From the NCBI GenBank assembly GCA_000990565.1, contig LBQC01000001.1, positions 1 through 56,383 on the forward strand: a DNA stretch of 56,383 nucleotides, given 5' to 3'. Every line of letters starts with the position of its first letter. Positions within the stretch are counted from its first letter, which is position 1. The notes under the pieces are model-generated. The model was not told where the DNA came from. It made no database searches and worked only from the letters and a program-made list of their open reading frames with translations. This DNA comes from Candidatus Roizmanbacteria bacterium GW2011_GWA2_35_19. GTDB taxonomy: Bacteria > Patescibacteriota > Microgenomatia > UBA1406 > GWC2-37-13. Below, in pieces: positions 1 to 7,725 of the stretch. Made by a program: the position numbers and the translations under genes.

Positions 1-1
1 A

Positions 2-574
2 GTCAGTTATCAAATAAAAAAAACAAAAGAAAACAAATCATTATCTAAGAAATTTGACTCTTTTTTTATTTATGTTGGCAATTTTTATCCCCATAAAAAT
101 GTTGAAAACTTGATTAAGGCGTTTAAAAATATCAACAAAAAATACAATCTGATTCTTCTTGGCCCCGACGACTATTTCACAAAGAGAATACTTCGATGTA
201 TCGATACATCGAAGTCTAATGATCAAACATTTTTGCTTAAGAACCCAAGCTTACGAGATCTCGTATTTTTTTATAAAAATGCTATAGCCATAATTCATCC
301 GTCACTATCCGAAGGTTTTGGACTACCTTTAATTGAGGCGACCTATTTTAACTGTCCAATCATTGCCTCGGACATTAATGTTTTTAAGGAATTATTAGGG
401 AATAATTATCTGTCTTTTAACCCAAGCGATGTGAATGATATTGGTAACAAAATAAAAAAATTTCTAGAAAGAAAGCCAAGTTTTGACTACAGAAATATTA
501 TTAGTCAGTATTCATTTGAAAAGATGACCAATGAAACTGTTAAAATATACAAAGAAGTATTATATGGAAATTGA
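2..574 (+). CDS. Glycosyltransferase family 4, 5'-truncated by the window edge
   Basis: The reading frame is open from base 2, so the start lies outside the window. The visible part is the C-terminal nucleotide-sugar-binding half of a GT-B glycosyltransferase. It opens with FIYVGNFYPHKNVENLIKAF, the usual start of that domain in GT4 enzymes. It then carries the donor-binding signature SEGFGLPLIEA (E-x7-E) followed by FNCPIIASD. The family moves sugars from nucleotide donors onto lipid-linked or polysaccharide acceptors at the inner membrane face. A perfect 26-bp palindrome (190-215) is translated within the gene as part of LRCIDTSKS, in a variable loop upstream of the signature. The substrate cannot be told. 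The next gene starts inside its last codons. Confidence 0.85.
   Translation, partial: VSYQIKKTKENKSLSKKFDSFFIYVGNFYPHKNVENLIKAFKNINKKYNLILLGPDDYFTKRILRCIDTSKSNDQTFLLKNPSLRDLVFFYKNAIAIIHPSLSEGFGLPLIEATYFNCPIIASDINVFKELLGNNYLSFNPSDVNDIGNKIKKFLERKPSFDYRNIISQYSFEKMTNETVKIYKEVLYGN
190..215. repeat. Perfect 26-bp palindrome inside a glycosyltransferase gene
   Basis: The half-site ACTTCGATGTATC is followed directly by its exact reverse complement, with no spacer. It lies wholly within coding sequence and keeps the frame open. It could extrude as a cruciform or fold in the mRNA. It may be an inserted palindromic element; its role is unknown. Confidence 0.8.
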
Positions 575-722
575 CAAGCAAACAATTTTTAAATATCTGG
601 CCCTTTTCGGATTAATTGCTACTATTTTTTTGTTGGTCAGCTTTCAATTTCTTTTTGCCATTATTGTTTTAATCGTTGCGATTGCTTCATGGTTGTTATC
701 CAAAAAAGAAAATCTTTCTTAA
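564..722 (+). CDS. Small two-helix membrane protein, unknown
   Basis: A 52-residue protein starting at ATG 564, which overlaps the end of the glycosyltransferase by 11 bp. An in-frame start at 531 is possible but would sit deep in the upstream gene, and a purine-rich AAAGAAG lies about 7-13 bases before 564. Two hydrophobic stretches (about residues 10-27 and 29-45) are separated by almost nothing, followed by the basic tail SKKENLS. This suggests a hairpin in the membrane with both ends in the cytoplasm. No family is recognised. Coupling to the glycosyltransferase suggests an accessory envelope role, which is inference only. Confidence 0.6.
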   Translation: MEIDKQTIFKYLALFGLIATIFLLVSFQFLFAIIVLIVAIASWLLSKKENLS

Positions 723-769
723 ATAAAATTAATAAACTCTTTTTACTGGCAATAAGTTAAAATATACCT

Positions 770-3700
770 ATGCTTCAAGAATATTTGAAAAATATTTTTA
801 ATACCCACAAGAGAGGCGATGCCCGAGAAGAAAGTTATTATTCTTCATTAGAGAAACTAATAAATAATTTCATTAGTAAAAAAAACAAAAAGTTTGAAGT
901 CACGGTTTTACCCAAGAAAACCGAAGGAGGAAATCCCGATTTTCGTATTTGGGACGGCCGTCAAAAAATAGTTGGTTATATTGAGGCGAAATCTCTAGAT
1001 ACGGAAAATCTAGATGAAATTGAAAATTCAGAGCAGCTAAAAAGATATTATGAAGCGTTCCCGAATTTAATCCTGACTAATTTTTTTGAGTTCCGGCTCT
1101 ATAGAAACGGAGAGCTAATCAAGAAAACGACCATCGGCAGGTATTTTCTGATAGATAAATTAGAAACGGTTCCGCCCTTAGAAAATGAAAGCGATTTTAT
1201 CGCCTTATTGGAGCAGTTTTTTTCGTTTTCCATTCCGAAGATTAATACAGCGAAACAATTAGCAATAGAATTGGCAAAAAGAACCGGTTTTTTAAGAGAC
1301 CAACTGATAACGGAATTAAACAGGGAAGAAAAAGAAACAGGCACCCAAACGCTTGAAGGGTTTTATAAATCTTTTAAGGATTATCTGTTGTCTTCTTTAG
1401 AAATAAGTCAGTTTGCCGATCTTTTTGCTCAGACGATTACTTATGGAATGTTTGTGGCCAGGTCAAGATCGGAAGGCGTATTTACAAGAGAAATGGCAGA
1501 AAAATATATTCCTCATACCATTGGTATTTTAAGGAAAGTGTTTCAATTCGTTTCCTCGACCGATCTTCCGATTTCAATGAAGATTATTGATGATATTACT
1601 GAAGTTTTAGCGGCAACCGATGTAAAAAATATCATTCACCGTTTCTATCATGAAAATAAGGGCAGTGATCCGATTATCCATTTTTACGAAACTTTTTTGT
1701 CTAAATATGATCCGAAAGAAAGAGAGAAACGTGGGGTTTATTACACTCCGGAAGCGGTGGTTTCTTATATTGTCCGCTCTATAGATAAACTTCTAAAAGA
1801 AAAATTAGCCAAGAAAGACGGATTGGCTGATAGTTCTGTAACCATTCTTGATCCGGCATCTGGTACTTTGACGTTTCCAGCTAGGGCAATTTTCCAAGCG
1901 GTTGAAAACTATAAAAATGGTTATGGTCATGGTGGGATTTCTTCATTCATAAAAGATCATATCTTAAAAAATTTTTATGCCTTTGAGCTTATGATGGCGC
2001 CATATGCTGTTGGCCATCTTAAAATATCATTTCTATTAGATGAATTGGGGTACAAAATGGACGATGATGAACGATTTAAATTATATCTTACCAATACTCT
2101 AGAGATGAAGGATTTCCCCCACAGCGACTTACCTTTATACATAGATATAGCCGATGAATCTAATAGGGCTAGTATTATCAAAAAAAAAGAAAAAATAATG
2201 GTTGTCTTTGGTAACCCGCCATATTCTGTTTCTTCTTCAAACAAGATCGAGAAAGATAATGAACTTTACCCGCTTTACGAGTCTTATAAAGAAACAGTTC
2301 GTAAGGAGGAAAGAAACATTCAACCTCTGTCCGACGACTATATCAAATTTATTGCCTTTGCACATTTTAAAATTAAACAGGCAGGGTTAGGCATAGTCGG
2401 CATGATTACTAATAATTCTTATCTTGATGGAATCATTCATCGTGATATGAGGCGTAAATTGATGGAAGATTTTGACCAACTATATATTCTTAATCTGCAT
2501 GGTTCAAGTAAGCGAAAAGAAACGACTCCGGAAGGTGGCAAGGATGAAAACGTTTTTGATATACAACAAGGAGTTTCAATAATCCTAATGGTCAAAGGTG
2601 AAAGATTAATGAAGTGTGTTAAATACTCTGATCTATATGGATTAAGAGAGGAAAAGTATAAATTTCTCGACACTCACGATGTAAAAAATACTTCTTTTGA
2701 ATTCCTGACTCCCAAAGAAAAATACTATTTCTTTGTCAAAAAAGATCTAAAAACTGGAAATGAATATGAAAAATTTATTTCTGTAAAAGATATTTTTAAA
2801 AACTACAACAGAGGAGTTGTGACGAGTAGAGATAATTTTGTTATAGATGATAAAAAAGAGGCATTAATAAGAAAAATGAAAATATTTATTGATGAGAATC
2901 TAGACGATCAAATGATAAAGATATCTCTGAATCTAAAAGATGGAAAAAAATGGTTAGTTTCCGATGCAAGAAAAAAATTAATAAAAAAGACTTTAAATGA
3001 AGATTTATTTATTGAATATTTATATAGGCCTTTTGATGAAAAATATATCTTTTATGAGGATATCTTACTTGAAAGATCAAGAAAATCTTTGATGAAAAAT
3101 TTGATCAATAAAAATAATATTGCTTTATTGTTTATGCGTCAGGTTTATTGGCACGGACAATATTCTCATTTTTTTGTAACTAATAAGGCAACTGACAGTA
3201 GAGTTTTTATAAGTAATCGTGGTTCAGGTGATGTTTTTCCTCTTTATATATATCACAGCAAAACAGATAGCTCCGAATTATTCGAAAATAAATCTAATAA
3301 TATTAATTGGACTAATTTACCTACTGATATTCAAACCATTCAAGGATTCACTTCTAAGTTAACGAATAACTTTATACAACCAACAGAAGCAATTTTTTAT
3401 TATATCTACGCTGTTTCATATTCTAATATTTACCGTCAAAAATATCAGGAATTCTTAAAGATTGATTTTCCGAGGATTCCATTTACAAAAGATTATGAGG
3501 TTTTTAACGGTTTAAGTAGTTTGGGAGAAGAGTTGGCTAATCTTCATCTATTAAAATCAAAATCTTTAGATTATCCTTCGGCTAAATTTTACGGACAGGG
3601 TGAAGGGAAAGTAGAGAAAGTAGAATACAAAGATAAAAAAGTTTTTGTAAACAGCTCTCAATATTTTTCCCCTATTGGAGAAAATATCTATAATTATTTC

Positions 3701-3880
3701 ATTGGAGGGTATCAAGTACTAAATAAGTGGCTTAAAGATAGGAGAGGAAAGTCACTATCTTTGGAAGATATAAAGCATTACTGTAAAGTTGCTACTTCTT
3801 TAAAATTTACTATTGAAACTCAAGAGAGGATTGATAAATTTTATCTCGAGGTTGAAAAAAACATGAGTTTAATTATATGA
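770..3880 (+). CDS. Single-chain restriction-modification enzyme (type IIG / type ISP-like)
   Basis: This 1036-residue protein combines nuclease, methyltransferase and target-recognition parts. Near the N terminus a PD-(D/E)xK nuclease motif is visible: NPDFRIW with D57, then IEAK with E72 and K74. The N6-adenine methyltransferase core has the SAM-binding motif DPASG at 361-365 and the catalytic NPPYS at 482-486, preceded by YYTPEAVVSYIV, typical of this group. The remaining C-terminal ~450 residues resemble the target-recognition region of type ISP enzymes. No helicase motifs lie between nuclease and methyltransferase, so it is nearer to type IIG than to the full ~1600-residue type ISP proteins. 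It would methylate host DNA and cut unmodified phage DNA. It overlaps the next gene by 4 bp (ATGA). Confidence 0.88.
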   Translation: MLQEYLKNIFNTHKRGDAREESYYSSLEKLINNFISKKNKKFEVTVLPKKTEGGNPDFRIWDGRQKIVGYIEAKSLDTENLDEIENSEQLKRYYEAFPNLILTNFFEFRLYRNGELIKKTTIGRYFLIDKLETVPPLENESDFIALLEQFFSFSIPKINTAKQLAIELAKRTGFLRDQLITELNREEKETGTQTLEGFYKSFKDYLLSSLEISQFADLFAQTITYGMFVARSRSEGVFTREMAEKYIPHTIGILRKVFQFVSSTDLPISMKIIDDITEVLAATDVKNIIHRFYHENKGSDPIIHFYETFLSKYDPKEREKRGVYYTPEAVVSYIVRSIDKLLKEKLAKKDGLADSSVTILDPASGTLTFPARAIFQAVENYKNGYGHGGISSFIKDHILKNFYAFELMMAPYAVGHLKISFLLDELGYKMDDDERFKLYLTNTLEMKDFPHSDLPLYIDIADESNRASIIKKKEKIMVVFGNPPYSVSSSNKIEKDNELYPLYESYKETVRKEERNIQPLSDDYIKFIAFAHFKIKQAGLGIVGMITNNSYLDGIIHRDMRRKLMEDFDQLYILNLHGSSKRKETTPEGGKDENVFDIQQGVSIILMVKGERLMKCVKYSDLYGLREEKYKFLDTHDVKNTSFEFLTPKEKYYFFVKKDLKTGNEYEKFISVKDIFKNYNRGVVTSRDNFVIDDKKEALIRKMKIFIDENLDDQMIKISLNLKDGKKWLVSDARKKLIKKTLNEDLFIEYLYRPFDEKYIFYEDILLERSRKSLMKNLINKNNIALLFMRQVYWHGQYSHFFVTNKATDSRVFISNRGSGDVFPLYIYHSKTDSSELFENKSNNINWTNLPTDIQTIQGFTSKLTNNFIQPTEAIFYYIYAVSYSNIYRQKYQEFLKIDFPRIPFTKDYEVFNGLSSLGEELANLHLLKSKSLDYPSAKFYGQGEGKVEKVEYKDKKVFVNSSQYFSPIGENIYNYFIGGYQVLNKWLKDRRGKSLSLEDIKHYCKVATSLKFTIETQERIDKFYLEVEKNMSLII

Positions 3881-4710
3881 GTAATAATTATTTTGCTTTT
3901 ATTGATGAAAGCGGCGTGCTTGATGAATCAAAAAATGTCCAACCTTTTTTCGCCGTCGGTTTTTTAAGAATGTTAGATACAAGCATGATTAATGATAAAT
4001 TAATAAAAAAACATTATGATTATTTTTCTATTCAAAAGGAAAAAAGACGAAATCTTCTTAAAGATCTAAAAAAAAATCCAAAAATTTTAAACATAGAAGA
4101 ATTAAATCTTTTATTTATTTCAACCCGTCATTCTGAATATAAGTTTACAAATATTAATTTTACAAACCTAGAAAAATACAAAAGTATTATTGATACCTCT
4201 TTAAAATTTTCTTTATATTTCTCTGCTCTAGTAATAGACAAAACTGATCCTTTATTCAATCCTGCTATTTATAAGAACTACTGGCACGCCTATATAAAAT
4301 ACACGAAATTACTCTGTGGACATAATTGTAATAAAGACGATAAACTTTGTGTTATTGCCGATTATATGAACAAGCCAAATAACTCTAATGATATATTTGA
4401 AAAAGAAATTAATTCTTTGCCCAATGTTTTTAATACTTTAAGAGCGCATTCAGAGACTTTTATATTGCTTCAAATTTGCGATTTATTACTAGGTTCAGTT
4501 TTATTTGAATGGCGTGCAAAAAAAGGCTTGATGAAAAATTCAAACAGAGCTAAAGCAAAAAAAGAATTTGTAGATTATTTACTTAATAAGTTAGACATTC
4601 CAAAATACAAAAAAGATGAATTCCCCCTCGCTCAATCTTTAACTTGCCACTCTCCTATTTATTTCAGTGTCTGGCCATTAAAATTAACCAAAAAAAATGG
4701 GGGTGTCTAG
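3877..4710 (+). CDS. DUF3800 family protein coupled to the restriction enzyme
   Basis: A 277-residue protein with the DUF3800 hallmarks: an N-terminal FAFIDESG motif and a late ILLQICDLLLGSVLFEW segment carrying the conserved Asp. The family is predicted to have an RNase H-like fold with acidic metal-binding residues, and its members often sit in defence loci or near mobile DNA. The ATG overlaps the stop of the restriction-modification gene (ATGA), so the two are probably translated together. A terminator-like hairpin overlaps its stop codon. Whether it is a nuclease, a regulator or a separate defence effector is not shown by sequence. Confidence 0.75.
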   Translation: MSNNYFAFIDESGVLDESKNVQPFFAVGFLRMLDTSMINDKLIKKHYDYFSIQKEKRRNLLKDLKKNPKILNIEELNLLFISTRHSEYKFTNINFTNLEKYKSIIDTSLKFSLYFSALVIDKTDPLFNPAIYKNYWHAYIKYTKLLCGHNCNKDDKLCVIADYMNKPNNSNDIFEKEINSLPNVFNTLRAHSETFILLQICDLLLGSVLFEWRAKKGLMKNSNRAKAKKEFVDYLLNKLDIPKYKKDEFPLAQSLTCHSPIYFSVWPLKLTKKNGGV

Positions 4711-4733
4711 AAAACTAGACTCCCCATGTTCTT
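4700..4733 (+). terminator. Terminator-like hairpin closing the restriction-modification operon
   Basis: GGGG-T-GTCTAG (4700-4710) pairs with CTAGAC-T-CCCC (4715-4725) around an AAAA loop, with one T-T mismatch. ATGTTCTTATT follows, a modest U-rich tail. The stop codon of the DUF3800 gene lies in the left arm. Confidence 0.55.
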
Positions 4734-4753
4734 ATTATAGCAAAATAGAAACC

Positions 4754-5923
4754 ATGTCAAGTCAAAAAAAAATCGCTATAATCTATGATTGGATTGATAA
4801 ATGGGGAGGAGTCGAAAGAGTCTTATTAAATCTTCATGAAATTTTTCCCAATGCGGTTTTTTTTACTTCGTATTATGACGAAAAGAAAGCTGATTGGGCA
4901 AAAAACCTAAAAATAAAAGCCTCGTTCTTACAAAAATTTCCAAATTTCATTAAGAAAAACCGAATCTTATCGTTTATTTTTTATCCTTTCGCATTTGAAT
5001 CTTTTAATTTTACTGAATACGACTTGGTTATATCAGTTACTTCATCATTTGCCAAATCAATTATAACTAAGCCAAGTACAGTGCACATATGTTATTTACT
5101 TACTCCAACGAGATATCTTTGGAGTCATGAAAGAATATATCTTAATAATAAGTTAGTTAGAAGTTTAGTTATGGGTTACTTAGAAAAGATAAAGAGATGG
5201 GACTATATTGCCGCCCAAAGACCGGACAAAATTATTTCTATATCAAAAACTGTTAAAGAAAGATGCTTGAAATATTACAAAAGAAATTCGACGGTTGTGT
5301 ATCCGGGATTTGATGCTAAATATTGGAAGAAAATCTCAAATCTCAAAGCTCAAATTTCAAATCCACAACTTAAATCTCAAAACTATTTTTTAGTTGTTTC
5401 AAGATTAGAAAAATATAAAAAAGTCGATTTAGCGATAGGCGTCTTTAATAAATTAAATAAACTATTGGTTGTTGTTGGGGAGGGGAGCGAAGAAAAAAAG
5501 CTAAAAGAGCTTGCTAAAAGCAATATTGTTTTTTTGTCAAAAATAACCGATGCTGAGTTGGGAGGTCTTTATGAAAATGCGCAAGCTTTAATAATGCCCC
5601 AAGAAGAAGACTTTGGTTACGTAGCGCTTGAAGCACAGTTTTTTAATTGTCCAATTATTTCTTATAAAAAAGGAGGAGCGCTTGAGACTATTGTGAATAA
5701 TAAAACAGGGATATTTTTTGACAAACAGACTGTAGCATCGCTCAGTCGTGCGATTGAAAGATTTAAGAAAATAAAGTACAATCTAGGGAGGAAAGTAGCA
5801 GAAAACGCTGTGCAAAATTTGAAACGTTTTGACAAAAAAATATTTATTAACAGTTTTAAAAATGTCATTTCGACCCTGAGCGAGCGAAAGCGAGACGAAG
5901 GGGAGAAATCTAGCGAAGCGTGA
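4754..5923 (+). CDS. Glycosyltransferase family 4 (GT-B)
   Basis: The start is placed at ATG 4754 (MSSQKKIAIIYDW), because the frame from 4697 would run through the hairpin that ends the upstream operon. The N-terminal domain has WGGVERVLLNLHEIFP, typical of GT4 acceptor domains. The C-terminal domain has YFLVVSRLEKYKKVDLAI and the donor-binding EEDFGYVALEAQFFNCPII. It is expected to add a sugar to a lipid-linked surface glycan, in line with ManC and a phosphoglycosyl transferase downstream. Two parts look acquired: the SNLKAQISNPQLKSQ segment comes from a run of CTCAAAT-like words, and the last ~19 residues are read from an inverted-repeat element at 5864-5976. Confidence 0.88.
   Translation: MSSQKKIAIIYDWIDKWGGVERVLLNLHEIFPNAVFFTSYYDEKKADWAKNLKIKASFLQKFPNFIKKNRILSFIFYPFAFESFNFTEYDLVISVTSSFAKSIITKPSTVHICYLLTPTRYLWSHERIYLNNKLVRSLVMGYLEKIKRWDYIAAQRPDKIISISKTVKERCLKYYKRNSTVVYPGFDAKYWKKISNLKAQISNPQLKSQNYFLVVSRLEKYKKVDLAIGVFNKLNKLLVVVGEGSEEKKLKELAKSNIVFLSKITDAELGGLYENAQALIMPQEEDFGYVALEAQFFNCPIISYKKGGALETIVNNKTGIFFDKQTVASLSRAIERFKKIKYNLGRKVAENAVQNLKRFDKKIFINSFKNVISTLSERKRDEGEKSSEA
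5333..5385 (+). repeat. CTCAAAT-type word repeat inside a glycosyltransferase gene
   Basis: Successive variants of CTCAAAT, CTCAAAG and TTCAAAT fill about 50 bases at the junction between the two GT-B domains. They stay in frame as SNLKAQISNPQLKSQ. Other short-word repeats occur in serS, vanW, secA and between genes in this window. Confidence 0.6.
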
Positions 5924-5976
5924 TTTGCGCTCGTTTCACTCGCTAGATCTCTCGTCGCTTAGCTCCTCGAGATGAC
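5864..5976. repeat. Imperfect inverted-repeat element overlapping a gene end
   Basis: The left arm (from GTCATTTCGACC to about 5921) and the right arm (5930-5976, ending CGAGATGAC) are diverged reverse complements. They share GTCAT-TCGA ends and an inner AGATCTAGCGA / AAATCTAGCGA core, plus many GCGA words. The stop codon of the upstream glycosyltransferase lies in the left arm. The element fills the space up to 11 bases before manC. It may end transcription or be a small mobile repeat; only one copy is seen here. Confidence 0.65.
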
Positions 5977-5987
5977 TCTATGTTATT

Positions 5988-7073
5988 ATGAAAGCAATAA
6001 TTTTTGCAGGCGGTACAGGCACTAGACTTTGGCCACTATCGAGAAAAAAATCCCCTAAGCAGTTTGAAAGGATAGTTGGAAATAGGTCTACTCTACAATT
6101 GGCCGTCGATAGGCTGCTTCCAGATTTTAGTTACTCAGACATTTATATTTCTACAAACGAGACGTACAAAAATATTATTCAAGAGCAACTTCCTGAAATT
6201 CCAAGTGATAACTATTTATTAGAACCATTGAAAAGAGATACGGCCGCAGCGATTGCCCTATCACTTTCAATTCTAAATTTAAAAAGTCCAGATGAACCGG
6301 TCGCGATACTTTGGAGTGATCATTTGGTCAAAAGAGTTGAAAAATTCAAAAAAATTATCAAAATAACATCAGAATTAATAAAAAAACATAATGACAAAAT
6401 TGTATTTATATCACATAGCCCAAGATTTCCAAGCGTCAACCTTGGATACATCCACTATGGAAAAAAAATAATAAATCTAACAGGAATGAATTTTTACGAA
6501 TTTATGGATATAAAATATCGACCTGATGAAAAAACCGCTAATAAATTTTTTAAAAGTAAAGAATATGCCTGGAATTTGGGATATTTTGTAACAACGCCCA
6601 AATTTATTATCTCCTTGTATAGGAGATTTGCACCAAAAATGTCTAAGAAAATAGAAGAAATTTTAAGTTTCTATGGAAAGCCTAATTTTAATGCAGTTTT
6701 AGCAAAAAAATATGAGGAGCTAGAAAGTATAAGTTTTGACAATCTGATTCTCGAAAAATTAGATAAAAATGATGGGTATGTAGTTGTAGAGGACATTGAA
6801 TGGAGCGACGTTGGAAGCTGGGAAGCGCTTAAGGAAGCTCTACAATCAAAGCCCGATGATAATGTAACACTGGGCGATTTACATTTAGACAATGTTAAAG
6901 ACTCGCTGGTTTATAACTATGATGATAAAAAATTGATTGTGGGCATAGATCTAAAAGAGCATATAATAGTTAATACCCAAGACGCAATACTCATCGCCAA
7001 AAAAAACTCCATGTCGAAGGTTAAAAGATTAGTCGAAAATCTTGCAAGCTCTAAGCATAATAAACTAGCATAA
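5988..7073 (+). CDS. manC: Mannose-1-phosphate guanylyltransferase
   Basis: This enzyme makes GDP-mannose from mannose-1-phosphate and GTP in the cytoplasm, feeding mannose or mannose-derived sugars into surface glycans. The N terminus carries the full pyrophosphorylase signature FAGGTGTRLWPLSRKKSPKQF. LEPLKRDTAAAIALS, AWNLGYFVTTP and IEWSDVGSWEAL follow in the family order. At 361 residues it is the short form, with no phosphomannose isomerase domain. It is followed after 5 bp by a phosphoglycosyl transferase and lies in a polysaccharide run. Confidence 0.93.
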   Translation: MKAIIFAGGTGTRLWPLSRKKSPKQFERIVGNRSTLQLAVDRLLPDFSYSDIYISTNETYKNIIQEQLPEIPSDNYLLEPLKRDTAAAIALSLSILNLKSPDEPVAILWSDHLVKRVEKFKKIIKITSELIKKHNDKIVFISHSPRFPSVNLGYIHYGKKIINLTGMNFYEFMDIKYRPDEKTANKFFKSKEYAWNLGYFVTTPKFIISLYRRFAPKMSKKIEEILSFYGKPNFNAVLAKKYEELESISFDNLILEKLDKNDGYVVVEDIEWSDVGSWEALKEALQSKPDDNVTLGDLHLDNVKDSLVYNYDDKKLIVGIDLKEHIIVNTQDAILIAKKNSMSKVKRLVENLASSKHNKLA

Positions 7074-7078
7074 TTAAT

Positions 7079-7720
7079 ATGATTTACAAAAAATACTTTA
7101 AGAGAATCATTGATTTAATTGGAGCAATTATATTGTTTGTCATTTTCTTTCCAATTTCGGTAGTGACTGCGATATTAATTAAACTAGATTCAAAAGGTCC
7201 AATCTTCGCCGATGTTCCAGAAAGGATAGGAGAAAAGGGGCGGAAATTTAAGATGTATAAATTTCGGTCAATGATCATTAATGCCCATTTTCTTTTGCGG
7301 ACAGATCCAAAATTAAAGAAATTGTTTAAAGAATACAAAAAAAGTAGCTATAAATTAAAAAAAGACCCAAGAGTGACAAGGGTAGGTAAATTTATAAGAA
7401 AACACTCACTTGATGAAATACCTCAACTTTTGAATATAATTAAAGGTGAGATGAGCCTGGTTGGGCCACGTGCCTACTATCCTGATGAACTAGATAATCA
7501 ATTAATAAAATATCCTTATGCTAAAAAACTGGTAAAAAAGGTACTTTCAGTTAAGCCTGGGATTACTGGTCTTTGGCAAGTTTCAGGCCGGTCAGAAATT
7601 AACTTTGATAAAAGAATTGCCATCGACGCTAAATATATCGATAACATTTCTTTATGGGAGGATGTTAAAATTATCATTAAAACTCCTTTAGTAATGTTAA
7701 ATGGTAAAGGAGCAATTTAA
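7079..7720 (+). CDS. Monotopic phosphoglycosyl transferase (bacterial sugar transferase)
   Basis: A 213-residue enzyme that starts glycan assembly by moving a phospho-sugar from a nucleotide sugar to undecaprenyl phosphate. An N-terminal re-entrant hydrophobic segment (about 11-33) is followed by the family block GPIFADVPERIGEKGRKFKMYKFRSM. The catalytic Asp-Glu pair is in HSLDEIPQLLN (D112, E113), then KGEMSLVGPRAYYPDE and KPGITGLWQVSGRSE. The length matches the small PglC-like catalytic unit with no extra membrane domain. The exact sugar cannot be read from sequence. It sits between manC and a DUF4012 gene with 5-bp gaps on both sides. Confidence 0.92.
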   Translation: MIYKKYFKRIIDLIGAIILFVIFFPISVVTAILIKLDSKGPIFADVPERIGEKGRKFKMYKFRSMIINAHFLLRTDPKLKKLFKEYKKSSYKLKKDPRVTRVGKFIRKHSLDEIPQLLNIIKGEMSLVGPRAYYPDELDNQLIKYPYAKKLVKKVLSVKPGITGLWQVSGRSEINFDKRIAIDAKYIDNISLWEDVKIIIKTPLVMLNGKGAI

Positions 7721-7725
7721 ATCTT

